From the NCBI GenBank assembly GCA_013407085.1, contig JACCGJ010001427.1, positions 62,001-126,000 of the forward strand: 64,000 nucleotides of DNA, in the 5' to 3' direction. Position 1 is the first letter of the stretch. Each line of letters begins with the position of its first letter. Of the stretch, positions 34,701 to 44,692 are shown piece after piece. A program made the position numbers and the translations under genes. Under the pieces are notes generated by a model. It made no database searches and was not told the origin of the DNA. It saw nothing but the letters and a program-made list of their open reading frames with translations. This DNA comes from Atriophallophorus winterbourni. Its lineage: Eukaryota > Platyhelminthes > Trematoda > Plagiorchiida > Microphallidae.

Positions 34701-35640
34701 TTATGAGAATTATCCTAATTAGGTGAAATGCTGACACCCACAACAGGGAACGTAACACAGAACCAATTACTTTACACATTGTTTATCATAGGCCCTGTAC
34801 CCATGGAGCGGCACTAAGAAATTTGTTTAAAATATTTAACAAGCTAAATGATGATAGCATGTGGAACACTGAATATCTTCCACATCTTTCTGAAATTTAT
34901 AGGTGTTTATCATCATTTGACCAGTGTCTATGTGAGTGCTGTTCAGCTGGCAAAATCACTGTTCGTTTTTCACTGCTAGAAGATAACACGTTCGAACTTC
35001 CTGTCATCTCATCAAACGTATTTCCAATGAAACATTATCTATATGACTCCATTTCAAATCCATTAATTGGGTGTTCAGGATGCTGCCACTGTTTCCTATT
35101 CAAGCGTAATCATGCTCCCGGATTAGTTAAATATAATTTGAATAATCATACAAAAGGTTAGATGTGATAGTGATCACCAGAATACTAATAACAAAGTGGA
35201 GAAAATCATACCCATATAGTATCCGCAGTATTTGTGCTCCCAAATTCCCGTATGCGTAATGCTTCTTCTATCAACGCGGTGTCTGTATCACGGCGCCGTT
35301 TTGTTCGATACCACAGAACAAACAGCAATATGGTTGCCGCAGTGTGGATAAAGCCAAAAATCAATAATATTGCAAACATTGCTGAAACCTTCCGAGGTTC
35401 CACTTCGGGTTGCGTTTGCAGAACGTGGCGATATATCAGTATATTCGGAGTGTTGTTTAATATTAGCTCATTTTTCATGGCTGACGGAGCATTCCAAATT
35501 TCGTCTAATCTGGATTCAATTATCGGTTCGCTGGAATCATTGTAAACTGGTCGAAAAATGTAATTCAATATTCCTCCGTAACGGCGAGGTACAAGAGAAT
35601 GGCACAATTCCGAAAAGATTTTCGCGATTCTTACTGACAT
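19458..35640 (-). CDS. Prominin homologue, nine-exon gene model (exons listed separately)
   Basis: Minus-strand gene for a prominin, a five-pass cholesterol-associated glycoprotein of plasma-membrane protrusions. Exons: 35640-35212, 34657-34391, 31592-31341, 29122-28973, 27953-27719, 27173-26762, 23439-23349, 22715-22479, 19736-19458. All introns start GT and end AG. Phases fit throughout: 0,0,0,0,1,2,0,0, with split codons A+GG and CG+A. The sum is 2352 nt, about 783 residues (human PROM1 is 865). Membrane segments are KVSAMFAILLIFGFIHTAAT, FSFASSVLLIIFLRFACASF, STSLLVFMSVALCVVVFVLL, the WILCLCTMNLATVPVFYTYV region, and SLNILLFILLLQVAILFLII. Cysteine pairs sit where vertebrate prominins have them: CNENLQIC in loop 1, EIC...EMC and FPC...VCNP in loop 2. 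No signal peptide is found, and the C-terminal cytoplasmic tail is almost absent. Family-level confidence is high; the 5' end is uncertain. Confidence 0.85.
20055..20935 (+). mobile_element. CR1/jockey-like LINE family I, 3' fragment in prominin intron 8
   Basis: Decayed C-terminal RT and 3'UTR. It shows VCEKLQMDLDN, NDMSLNIQ, ATKFVIGLHNVPYTEKSRLL, LGLCDR, HDENVTRGHNCPEVPISIFD, IFHWNSLHQHMLDSPSLAAF and KLDIHMQKNINHERYI. The same order occurs in the longer copy ending at 55161. The remnant of motif C reads FRDD. It is shared with unit 3 (59690-60480) but absent from unit 2. Confidence 0.75.
22479..22715 (-). CDS. Prominin exon 8
   Basis: Acceptor TTCATTACAG|AAATTA, donor AAGACG|GTATGC, 79 codons, phase 0/0. 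It encodes KLAATLSPDKIAPDIIVRNL, a very basic GIRDRIRRRRSKKNKLRA, and DLNKVAEEMNNALEESGITE, helical loop-2 sequence. Its duplicate at about 48300-48565 is broken. Confidence 0.8.
23349..23439 (-). CDS. Prominin exon 7
   Basis: A 91-bp exon: acceptor GGAATAG|ATTTTT, donor TTGATG|GTAAGT. The first base completes the codon begun in exon 6. It encodes FLLGLLQKDITVEYENIKNL and PHLSTHSELM, part of the helical second loop. Its frame fits both neighbours. A copy in the duplicated unit (about 49660-49735) keeps the frame with conservative replacements. Confidence 0.78.
24230..25720 (+). mobile_element. CR1/jockey-like LINE family I fragments (endonuclease and RT)
   Basis: A motif A relic (AIDACYLDNSRV, about 24267) precedes an endonuclease start (FYIYAQSLGNKISELRAVFL, VLTETWL, 24450-24560). 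RT relics follow: AIHACYLDIS (24702), RNLFDIKFR, and thumb sequence up to 25700. All frames are broken. Copies with the same order are at 61780-63000, and in part at 49790-50950. Confidence 0.65.
26762..27173 (-). CDS. Prominin exon 6
   Basis: Acceptor TTACCTAATAG|GGATT, donor TTTCG|GTAAGT. It starts with two bases completing the split codon and ends in phase 2. It encodes the short cytoplasmic link (IIRFDHTLKPQWKW), membrane segment 4 (ILCLCTMNLATVPVFYTYVV), and the start of loop 2 with DSEICSLVETPSAINLTDTL, WRNIWTRFRNSNEEY and DLLRMTIEMCGHYTGGGLLH. EIC and EMC match the ICEPY and SDCKK cysteines of vertebrate prominin. NLT is a likely N-glycosylation site. Confidence 0.85.
27719..27953 (-). 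CDS. Prominin exon 5
   Basis: Acceptor GCTATTTTAG|TTGGAG, donor TCACAA|GTAAGG, ending in phase 1. It encodes the end of loop 1 (LETHRAFTDRVEISSDSF, LPNLKKAFVNLKNFL), a glycosylation sequon NST, and membrane segment 3 (STSLLVFMSVALCVVVFVLL), followed by GIMGHTFT. Confidence 0.83.
28400..28470 (+). repeat. Short relic of the hammerhead repeat
   Basis: CATCCGGCTGTCCTGTGTGTG and GTGATGGAAATGCACATAAATTGG resemble the sequence after the cleavage site in the copy at 32195-32230. The ribozyme core itself is not recognisable. Confidence 0.3.
28973..29122 (-). CDS. Prominin exon 4
   Basis: Acceptor CACACTTCAG|AGGGTC, donor GAAAAG|GTTTGT, 50 codons, phase 0/0. It encodes RVDVPSTIGNDVVAAQLEKA and TTFKSIQTKVDQFLEK. 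This corresponds to the stretch after the loop-1 cysteine pair (LPPVDAELDNV in human). Confidence 0.78.
29150..31080. other. Prominin intron 3 (31340-29123), most of it, plus 3' end of the flanking exon region
   Basis: No additional genes or recognised repeats seen between exon 4 and the hammerhead repeat; AT-rich intronic sequence. Confidence 0.4.
31085..31185 (+). repeat. Hammerhead-bearing repeat in prominin intron 3
   Basis: GCATGCGGATCCCGAACG leader, ribozyme, then TGTGTGTGACGGAAAATCGTG. It lacks the downstream half (GAGCATTTTTGTGCAT onwards) seen at 10126-10565. It lies antisense to the prominin transcript, between exon 3 (31341) and exon 4 (29122). Confidence 0.75.
31115..31156 (+). 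ncRNA. Hammerhead ribozyme (type I), one core change
   Basis: Stem I strand CACTAC pairs with GTGGTG over six pairs (one G-U). Core CTGGTGA (consensus CTGATGA), stem II GTGC/GCAC with loop AAACA, GAAA at 31141-31144, self-complementary stem III ACCGGT (31144-31149), and C31150 as cleavage-site base. Only the core A-to-G change departs from consensus. A short palindromic stem III implies that the active form would be a dimer, as in the Sm-alpha ribozymes of schistosomes. Confidence 0.8.
31341..31592 (-). CDS. Prominin exon 3
   Basis: Acceptor CTCAAATCTAG|AATATT, donor CTAGAA|GTGCGT, 84 codons, phase 0/0. It encodes a helical part of loop 1 (VTNIEVDKLGSDAAFVLQKV, DLVYEVERLNAYLAAK) with the cysteine pair CNENLQIC, which aligns with CLVHPSSETC of vertebrate prominin-1. 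Confidence 0.8.
32136..32235 (+). repeat. Hammerhead-bearing repeat in prominin intron 2
   Basis: Runs from CATTGTGCCCTGAC through the ribozyme to GTGTGATGGAAACGCACACAAG. It has the same flanks as the other copies and is antisense to the prominin transcript. Confidence 0.75.
32159..32200 (+). ncRNA. Hammerhead ribozyme with intact core
   Basis: Core CTGATGA (32165-32171) and GAAA (32185-32188) are exact. Stem II GTGC/GCAC has loop AAACT, stem III is the palindrome ACCGGT (32188-32193), and the cleavage-site base is C32194. Stem I is CTAC with GTGG (four pairs, one G-U), with mismatches beyond. This is the best-preserved catalytic core in the window. Confidence 0.85.
32540..32790 (-). mobile_element. 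LINE reverse-transcriptase N-terminal fragment
   Basis: The reverse frame has FLKTYAIIRLIKQNSIPENW followed by KDIRFRLN.SYMILVSAGLTL and SDFMKRK. This resembles the IP.DWK...I.KKG...NYRP(I/V)SLTS...K.ME(R/K) start of LINE RT domains. It is short and frameless beyond, so family is uncertain. Confidence 0.45.
32800..34390. other. Remainder of prominin intron 2
   Basis: An open frame at 33459-33743 shows no recognisable domain. Nothing else seen. Confidence 0.35.
34391..34657 (-). CDS. Prominin exon 2
   Basis: Acceptor CAACTTTCAG|TTTCG, donor GCAGCG|GTGAGT, 89 codons, phase 0 at both ends. It begins FRHRMPMFQYAFSFASS, carries membrane segment 2 (SSVLLIIFLRFACASF), and opens the first large extracellular loop (HMSDRISTELSEIIEEGLKS). 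Confidence 0.82.
35212..35640 (-). CDS. Prominin exon 1 (first coding exon found)
   Basis: Encodes MSVRIAKIFSELCHSLVPRR, the juxtamembrane extracellular part GGILNYIFRPVYNDS, and membrane segment 1 (KVSAMFAILLIFGFIHTAAT...LLFVLWYRTKRRR). It ends ADTIW at donor TGG|GTATGA, phase 0. An in-frame TGA lies six bases before the ATG, so this frame cannot extend upstream within the exon. A possible acceptor, AATCTACAG, lies just upstream in what would be 5'UTR. Prominins normally have a cleaved signal peptide, so either a further 5' exon is spliced in differently or the N-terminus is atypical. Confidence 0.78.
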
Positions 35641-36380
35641 TTTTCAATAAGACATTATTTCACGTTGTTTGACTGTAGATTAAGGGAGAAAATTGATCCC
35701 CATTTTTTTAAGAATCGTCGATAATTTTGTGGTTAATTTTAGGGAATAATCACTGGTATTTGACGCTGTATAGTCAGTACTCATTATCATGATTCATTTT
35801 TAGTAACTGCAATCACCCTGGACAATCGTTTCTCAATTTAGGGCGTGAAAGAGTAGGAAATGACTGTGAGCAATTTGGTAACACTTAGATCGAATACTTT
35901 CGTTATAATGTCGTTGAATAGATGCTATTTACCAAGATCAAAGTTGTAAAGAAAACCTTTGTTTTGAGCAGTTTGACGGTCTTATTTCCGATATTGAATA
36001 ACCCGTCATCATGTGGATCCTTAAACGAAAGCAGCCTTGCAACGTAGTGGTCACATGTGTACCGTTTATATTTGAAACGGTTTTGAGTACATTTTCATGA
36101 TTAAACAAATATTTTGTGTTCGACTAATTGAATATTGGTTACTCAGCTAGATAATTCCGTGTTTAGAATTGAATTTGGATTATTGATCGGTTTTTGTGAA
36201 AAAGTTCAAAATCTTTAGCTTCGTTAAAGCGTATTGTATTAGAAGTTCGGTTTAGGTTGGTTTACTTTTCATACCTAATATTTATATATTTGCGATTTAA
36301 CCCAAATCATATATTTTAAAATGTCCCGCATACAGAAATGTTCCGTATTATGTGTCTATGTGCCTTTACCCTAATAAAGG
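35641..36380. other. Upstream region of the prominin gene
   Basis: Possible 5'UTR and promoter side of the gene (minus strand). No TATA-like or other element stands out enough to call, and no signal-peptide exon is evident. Confidence 0.35.
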
Positions 36381-36384
36381 AAGG

Positions 36385-36670
36385 ATGCACTAGTATTCTT
36401 ATCTATCAAATTGCTTGATGTGTGTGATGAGAAAGTGACACATGCACTCACCTTATCGCTTTACGTGTCAAGTTTTTGTATTGAAAGTTGACGCCATTTT
36501 TCTCTGTATGTGCTAAATTTCTTTGGAATTCACTACCCCAAATTGTGGTGCACTCTACATAACTGTAGACGTTTACAGCGAAATTGTACTTCACATGCAA
36601 AACAACATTATTCGTTAGCCTTACATTTTGAATTCTGTATTTATTTATACTATTATAGTTTTTGCAATTG
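36385..36670 (+). mobile_element. CR1/jockey-like LINE family I, 3' fragment
   Basis: GTGTGTGATGAGAAAGTGACAC, CTTTGGAATTCACTACCCCA and AGCGAAATTGTACTTCACATGC match the end of ORF2 in the copy at 54945-55160 (CDEKVTRG, FLWNSLPQHMV, AKLSLHMQ). Frame is lost. Confidence 0.7.
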
Positions 36671-36709
36671 CTCTCTCTTTCTTTGTTATAATGATTTGAG
36701 ACAAGTGAA

Positions 36710-36775
36710 TCCTGATAACACTGTCGCTACCTGTTTAGTGCAAACGCCACGTTGTTGACCTTGAGGTGTTTTGAT
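36710..36775 (+). repeat. Decayed hammerhead repeat
   Basis: CTGTCGCTACCTGTTTAGTG then CAAACGCCACGTTGTTGACC follows the layout of 31111-31150. The core (CTGTTTA) and GAAA (GTTG) are lost. Ribozyme surely inactive. Confidence 0.5.
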
Positions 36776-36859
36776 AGAAAAGCGTTCTAATATATACATT
36801 AAATTTAGTTTATTTATTGTATAAACGGTTCTCAAAATTGTATGGGTTAAACAAAGTGA

Positions 36860-38860
36860 ACATCAGTAAACCACTTACCGCACGCTAATTAGTCGATAGC
36901 TTTTGAACCACGTAGTTAACTTAATTACAATTGCGAACTATTGATCGTGGTATCTACACCCGACTCTCCAATCAGCAAGTAGAACATCGCATTTCGCCAA
37001 CCAATTTTGTGTTCTATTTGAGGAAATATTCTTGGAATCTGCAATGAATGAAAGTTGTTTTGGAACGTTAATGGTGTAAACAATGAGGCACATTGATGAT
37101 CGATCTTAGCTATGAATCTTTATTAGTCAGATGTGCCGAATTTGAGCGCTGGTAACAACTGAAATTCTAATGAGCAATTTCGGTATCTCCTGATATTACC
37201 GTGAAGTAATTACAGGAATGAGGTAAATGAAATAACGCTTTGTGTCCTTCAAATCTTTGAATTCCACCGGTAAAGCAGTTTGAGTACGGCTCTAATTTCA
37301 GAAATCGGTTAGAAAACATTAAAATTCGAAGGAATCAAAAGCTGTTTTAAAACAGGCTTCGTTGCTGTCTAGAAATATGCATAATCACTAAACAGCACTA
37401 TAATGTTTGTTATGAATAGCGCAGCGTTTTTGGTAACGTCGTCATCGTAAAATACGACACATAGTTACCCTAATAAATTTGAACCAAAACTAAGATTACA
37501 TCCGATCTTTTAGAGCAAAATAACAACAGTGTGCACGAACTACTTATTCAAAGAATCTGCATCGACATGCACATCCACACACCATGAAACGGTTTTTAAT
37601 TTTTGTAGCGAAATCGCTGTTCCAATGGGCCGTGTTCACAACAGCAAACATATACGCACCCCATCGTATAACACGACATCCATTTGGAATGCTGAGGACA
37701 CGTTTAATGTGTTTCATGTTTCAAAAATTGTGTACTAATCTCGCATTTCTTTCGAAGAAAACCTGCTGATCAAGCAGCCGTCCATCGATTTAAAACCATT
37801 GATAAGTCTGTAGCGGGTGTGTTAAATTATAGATGAATGTGAAATCCAACGAACTTGCGGCCACTTTTCGCAACTTTCGGTCCAACAAATTAACTCGTTA
37901 TTGACTCGTTGTTGCACGCACGTTGATTGTGCCTCGATTCATCCCTGAGGCAAACCTGTCCAAAGCTCATCCCATTCAGCCATGAATCCACAACATAAGT
38001 GAAGCCAATTAGAAAGAGACGTTTATTAATCAAAAATAAAATAACAAAAAACACGCCTATTTTATGTAGCACACAATCAATCACAACACTGATTCTCAAC
38101 ATGACTGTCCCGATTGTCACTTCGATGTGATTTGTCAGTGGATTTCGTGTCAACCGACATTGACGAATTGCATAACGTTCGCGTTCGGCTGGTGTTGTCC
38201 ATCTTTGCATGCTACTGAAGATGTTGTCAATCAAACCTTTCTATGGCAATCCTCCCAAAACTCAAAATATCAAGATTTCCAAATTGTCGTCGTCTTTACT
38301 GCTCCTGCGTTGAACCCTAGGATTGTGCTTTGTATATAATTCGAAAGCTCTCGTGATTATCACTGATCGCCAACGCACTTCGCACATTCACACCAGTTAT
38401 AACAAAAACGGCGGAGAAAACGGCGTTCTATATAGATTCTGTACGTTGCTCTGACACGTTTGGTTATAACTTCGCTAAATCCTTGTTTCTCTCTTGTCTT
38501 CCGATCAGAAGCTAAGTTATTTATTTGATGTAAATATCTCAATTTGCTCAGCCGCACGAACATTCCCTGTTGTGTTTGCGTTCATTGCAACGATAGCACT
38601 CAGCTACGCGATTTGATAACAGATTCTGCGTTCGATCATGGTTTGTTAAGGTGTTATCCTGGATTATTTGTTGAATGATGAAATCGCGAGTTTGAAACCA
38701 GCAAGATCGATGAGCTGTTCAATCACCAAGCGTTTGACCCTAATCAAATGAACTAACATGTGTAACCGAGACCCAAACCAAAGACAGAGAAATCGGTTAA
38801 TTCCACTGTGAACGTGCGGATTGTTCACCTCACAGCGACATGGGACAGGCGTGAATTTTC
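36860..38860. other. Intergenic stretch
   Basis: No supported gene. A minus-strand frame at 38234-37890 has a hydrophobic run (KIGVFFVILFLINKRLFLIG) and a GT donor after MSFGQ. It could be imagined as a signal-bearing 5' exon for prominin, but there is no independent support. Confidence 0.3.
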
Positions 38861-38999
38861 CTTCAATTATCTATCGGGTAAGTAATGATGGTGTTCCGGT
38901 TTCTGCAATGACTCCAGAAGTGCCAATGTTATCAAAGCCGGGGCGGTTCTGAGGATAACCTCCTATCTCTAAATATTACCCAACGTCACGCGTCTCATA

Positions 39000-40745
39000 T
39001 AGCCTCTGAGAACCACTTTCAGCTGCTGGCAGGCCCTCGTGATCCTGTGTGACACACCAGAACTGTTCCTAATGATAGGAGAAATGACGAGGGCGTCTGA
39101 CTGGCACCTCAAATCCAAAATGCTTAGGGTCGGTAGATCTCGTAAGTCCATGAAGGCGGTCCACGTGAGACAAGGAAAACCCTCACCTCAAACATCCACC
39201 GCTTCGTGTCTACATCTAATCATGAAAGAGTCTTCAGGAGTGCACCTGAAAAAAAAACTGCGGCGCCGGAACCCGATAGACAGTGGGCAGCAGGTAGTTC
39301 TCCCCCTTGAACCTCCCTGGCGTATATCACAACACGCTAATAAAGAGCACACTCCATTCCGCATCTACGGATAATAACACAAGATGCAGAAAATACCGGC
39401 TAAGCTGGCACAAAGCTCAGCGCCTGGGGCTACAATGGGACAGAGTGTCAACTCTCATTGGACAGCTACCGCCCGCCTCAATCTGGGCAGCCGTCAGTCA
39501 CTTTCTTGCCGTTTTGACACGGTCTCCTATCCTTATTGGGTGCATGGGGATTATGAATCAACCAACAAGCAGACTGTTTTTCAGCACCAAAGAAAATACC
39601 ACTAAAAATGCCTTTTCTGAAACTGGGAACCCGGAAAGTCCGGTTCATGCTTCCTGGATTTTCTGACGACTTCTATAATATCAGAGGCATAAGAAAACCT
39701 TATGTGATTAACAATGAGCAAAAGTAACTGAATGTCGACCTGGCTGCTCTGCAAGAAACGCGATTACGAGACACTGCGACCTAATCATCAACCGTACTGT
39801 GCAAAACGTAACTTGCCCTACACGAAATAACACCACAACAAATTGTCGACCAAGCCAAAAATTGATGTCACTCGCATATGCGAATCTTATCTAGTGCGCA
39901 ATTTGCGAAAGGCTTCACAGCCGAGTTAAAATAACCCACTCGAATCAGCTCTAGAAAACTAGGAACCGCTTTTCCACTTTCGCTCCGAAAAAAGATCAAA
40001 AGAGCGACTGTTTGGAAGTAAAACATCTGAGATGACTGCTATGTTGGCTGAGAAACGGTCAGAAATCATGAGGTTCAGATGTACACCAACAAATGAAAAC
40101 GTGCGAATTCTAAGATCAGCTAGAATCTAGGCAGTGAAACCTGCACCACCGAAGCAAGACACAAACGGAAGCTGAATACTTTGCATCTACGAACCACTGG
40201 TCGTATCTGGAAAATATCGTGCATTGGCAGAGTGACTAATACTGGAGTGGTTTTAGAAGCTGATCTACAGAGCATGTTCACCCATTAAGTCAGCGCCGCT
40301 TGCGGTTGCTTGGGCATGTTTAACGAATAGTAAATGGTCGTATTACAAAAGATCTCTCCTACAGGAAGTTTGAGTTAATTAGTCGACCATTGGGCAGACT
40401 GCACTTGCGCTAAAACAACCTTTGCAAAAGAGATATGAAAGTTCTCGGCATTGACCCGGCGAGTTAGGTAGTACTTGCTCTTGACCGCTTACATTGGAGG
40501 TTTTTGGTGGAGCGTTGTCTGCAAGCTAGGGACGAGCACATACATCTCTTACCTGATGAACGTAGATCACGACGCAGCTGATGCAGTACAGCCGAGTTCT
40601 GACTATCGTTGCCAGCGATTTGGGAGCGATTGTTTCTCCCGAATCAGACTGGTTATGCATACAAGAAGATGTAGAACACGAACATTCATGCGATTGTGAT
40701 ATAGATACTTGTTTAACATCGGCCGAAGGAGGCTAACAACAATGA
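39000..40745 (+). mobile_element. RTE-like LINE family I, internally deleted copy
   Basis: The leader region (about 39000-39620) is followed by the endonuclease start: LPGFSDDFYNIRGIRK, then LNVDLAALQETRLRDT (39731-39780), which carries the QE of the endonuclease active site. From about 39830 to 40130 no domain is readable. The C-terminus resumes near 40135 with GSETCTTEARHKRKL, LRTTGRIWKISCIGRVTNT and YRCQRFGSDCFSRIRLVMHT and the family's 3'UTR (GCGATTGTGATATAG, GAAGGAGGCTAACAAC). The RT is gone. The left boundary is approximate. Confidence 0.75.
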
Positions 40746-41094
40746 CTGTCATTGCAAGACTATACGTCCGGCTGTCAAAGAAGAGCTTGCTAAAATATAA
40801 AGTAGATTGTCGCAAATGGAAAAAATTGTCAATAAGTATGAATTCAATACAACTACTCATTAAGAAAGTGGTCTCAAATGGTGTTTCGCTCTGGTTTGAG
40901 TGAGTAAAATCAAACTGAACGTGAATCGACTTAAACCATATGATTGCGATAAGCGCACTCGTAATCTTTTGAATGTCCCCGAAGCTGCCACGGTTTCGGA
41001 TGCAAAGTGTTAATGAAAAAGCTCACAACATTCATATTATACCAATATCGCTTTAGGTGTAATTTGTGCAAATTTATCAGATCACAGTCAACAG

Positions 41095-44000
41095 ATGCAC
41101 TCTCTAGCTAGAAAAGCACGTAATCTCACTGGATGTGCTAAAGTTTGCAGGGATACTTGCTTTAAACTGCTAGTACATTCAGCGATATCACGCTTACGTC
41201 AACATAAAATCTGCCCACATGTAGACCAGTCGCGCATCCTGATGGTGAAATTGCAAACTGAAGCGGATATGAAAATTTTCACTTAAAGCAAATTTGCGGG
41301 ATGGTGAACAACTTATCGATGGAAGCGCTAGCTGCGACTTAGATGTAATCAGACTTAGGACTTAAACGCCAAAAAGAGATGAAAGACGTTTGTCTAAACT
41401 CTTACTTATTCCGTACATGTTCACAGGCTAAATGTCGCACACATGCTGATATTCCGTGTTGGAAGAGATAATGTGGTTTAAACAATGGGGATAAATCTGA
41501 AAAACGTGTGGTTCTTCTTGTTGTTCCAGAACACACTAACACTGATTCGGGAAGTTAAATACAAAACAAACAGTTGCTTTACATTTATAACAGTATCGGA
41601 GCTCACGATTCAGTGGTGGCGGACATTTTGAATACCTCGGTCATCAAACTATAAAGCTGGTGTACCAAAAGCAAAATAACATTTCAACGAGGGTTAGTGT
41701 GGAATAAATTAAGTTCAACTCGAAAGCAAATCGTGGGAATCTTCCGAAGGATGTCAAATTGATTGAGCCCGGAACCGCTCAATAAACCATTGATTGCACA
41801 ATCATACGAGACTCCGATTAGAAAATCTGTGATTTGTGGCAATCCCATAAACGACCGATGTCCGACTCTTGAATGGTCTGACAAATAGACCAGCTTTTAG
41901 CACCTTCACTGTATACGCAAACTAGTATTAATTGTCTGAATACAAATGCACAATACCTGGCAAACAAACTAGGGTAAATGAAGAATTTCTTAAGCAGCAA
42001 TCCCACAACGTCGTAGAAATAACTGAGACATAGTTTTAACCTCACGTAAGCGATCGCGTACTATCCATTCAAAAAATGACCATGTTTTGGAGAAACTGCT
42101 TAAGAACAGTTTATGAAGCATTCGTTTACCACCAGGAATGCTCATGCAGTAAGGTAGATACAGGCACTAATATCAATCTGGAAAAATATAGAGTATAAAT
42201 AGAAGCTACAATTAGGGGACAATGCAAAACGTCGGAAAACAGCACGACTCGCAATTATTGTTCATGAGAGACTTCCATCTGCTTCATCCATATAACACAG
42301 TAGTTTATCCGCCGCGATTAGTAGAATACAAATTTCGCGGAATGTTCGATTACATCCTCTTGTATAATCATGTTTTCGAACATACAAGACAACGAAATAT
42401 GTAACACACATCCGTTCTTAACCTTCGAAGCCAAGGACGTTGAATATGTTCAGTATAACACTCTGATGGGTCAAGCGACCACCTCGTTCTGTCCTGACAA
42501 TAAATGAGCAACGCCAGAAGTATGGTAACGCAAACATAACTAAATCACAAGGTGGATTACATTGGTTTTATGGAAACAATGGGGGATTTCGGTGAATATA
42601 TTATGCATTTCAGTCATCCGGACTCGCATTGCACAATTCTGAGAGACTACATCATTAAGATGATACGTTGCATTTCTAAATATATTCCAAAACATAATAG
42701 CAAAAAACCACACTTCAGAATTCACATGGGCTAATCACAGGGTCGCTAGAACTGAAATGTCCTTGGCAAACGTTCGGGAATAGCGGAATTAAGTCACAAA
42801 TCTCATCCGAGAGGACAAAAAATTTCACCATATTCAGGTGGCAGTAATAATAATGCAGGGAAATCCCAAACTGCTTTATGGAACTGTTAAAAACACTACG
42901 AAGCTGAAACCTGGTATTTCCCGGATCATGACAAATAACGGACTAACTGAATCTGTGCTGGAAACCGCAAAAACTCTCGCCATTTTTTATTCACGTGTTT
43001 CCACCCCAACGATAATTTACAAACATCGGATTTGTCGGCGTTAATTGTACCGGAGACTAAATGCGACATATGCATCAATTCTAAAATAGTTCTCCACTAT
43101 CTTAGCAGGTTCAATATATCAACAAGTCTACAAACGACTAAATAACACGTGCCATTAATTGTGCGAAACGCTTTGTGATTTATTTAATCATTCTTACAGG
43201 GAAAGTGTTGTACGTTCTGACTGGAAAAGGAAAAATCATAACACTCATCTACAAATTTGGAACACGATCTCACCCGGCAAATTACCGCCTTGCTACATTC
43301 CTTTCAGTGATATTAGAAGGTTTTCAGGAAATCGTCTGCGGAAGAATTCTGAGTCATCTGAAAGTACAAAATTTGTTGTCCAGGGGGCAACATGTGTTTC
43401 AGAAGTCTCGTTCTTGCATGATTAACCTACTGCAGACAATAGGCGACTGGACGCACGAAGTTAATGATGGTGTTAGCGTGCATACGTGTCACTTAGACAT
43501 CTCAAAAGCGTTTGATGGCGTGGACAATTTTATACTCCCGTGCAAGTTGCACGATGTTGTTAATAATGGGTGCCTTCTAACATTGTTAATCGTAAAGTAA
43601 AAGTAGGTATCGATGGTGTGATGTCTGGGGCAATGGAAGCCGCTAGCGGTTTCCTACAAGGTTTGGTACTTTGTCCGATTCTCTATTTGGCCTACATCAA
43701 CGAGCTTCTGGAACTTGTGACAGCCAAATTGGTTCTCTTTGCGAATGATATTGAACTTTGGATGCGAATCACGCCAAGCCTGGATTGTTTACGCGTACAA
43801 AGCGATTTGGATATATTGAACAGCTGGTCGAAGCAAAACAAACTTCCATTCAACTCCAGAAAGTGTAAAATGTTGCAAATAGGCAAAGATTTTGCATTCT
43901 CATGACACCTTGAATTAAAACAAATTGAATGGTTAACCGAAGGAAAAGACTTCGTCGTATGGGTTGGTGGAAGCATGCAATGAGAAACAGTGTACAAGCG

Positions 44001-44692
44001 AGCTAGCCGCATGCTAGGTATGCTTCGGCGTATTACGGACATGTATCCCGTGAATCATTCCGCATGCTCAAAACTACGTATATTAAACCGGTGATGTATT
44101 ACTCAGTGCAAACTTGGGTACATGGGTACAAATGGAGAACAAGCTGCTCGATAGGATTTATTACAGAGCAACTAAAATGGTTGACTGTCTCCGCAACCTA
44201 CCATATGAAAATCGACCTTTGCATCTTAATTTGGATAAAAGGCTTCGCAGACGGGTTCGATTTAATCTAATCCCAACTTCCAATATAATGAACTCAAAGA
44301 TGCACCCTCTAAGCCATCTATTTCTCCTCCGGTCAATCCATGTCACGTGTACTAAGCCACTGGCATTTGGGATTCCACATTTTCACCGCAACTGCTGTCA
44401 GTTCTTCTGTTCGGTACGCCTTTGATTCCTATCGAATTCCCGTGAGATGTTTTCCAGGAATCTAGTGACAGGATTTGCAGGAGCAAATTGGATATATTGG
44501 TGTGTAGTAATTCCACTTAACATGCCGTTTATATAACATGATCTTTATCCAAACGAATATTTTTTCAACATACTGAGATATTTCATGACATTTTTTTCTA
44601 ACTACAAAGCTGTGAATATTCGTGATGCCTCAAATTCATGTTGCATATATATGTATTACACCATAAATTCTTGAATCTTGAATCGTGAACTT
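41095..44692 (+). mobile_element. CR1/jockey-like LINE family I, long decayed copy
   Basis: ORF1 tail relic (HVDQSRILMVKLQTEADMKI, 41215-41280). Endonuclease start LNTNAQYLANKLG (about 41937) and middle LLFMRDFHLLHP...FRGMFDYILLYNHVFEHTR (42260-42400). RT fingers at 43260-43330 (SHPANYRLATFLSVILEGFQ), motif A CHLDISKAFDGVDN (43489-43530), motif B GFLQGLVLCPILYLAYINEL, and motif C LFANDIELW (43735-43761, FADD changed to FAND). Then PFNSRKCKMLQIGKD and the thumb to about 44420. The 3' end has the repeat tail CTTGAATCTTGAATC (44672-44686). Several frame breaks. The part from about 43862 onward is duplicated at 56022-56915. Confidence 0.82.

Noticed and set aside
37890..38234. Minus frame with a hydrophobic run as a prominin signal-peptide exon
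   Set aside because: Its phase at the GT after MSFGQ cannot join exon 1 in frame at the visible AG sites without meeting the in-frame stop, and nothing else supports it.
40548..40580. CTGATGAACGTAGATCACGACG as another hammerhead core
   Set aside because: No GAAA and no stem III; it lies in RTE coding sequence, where homologous copies encode the same residues.
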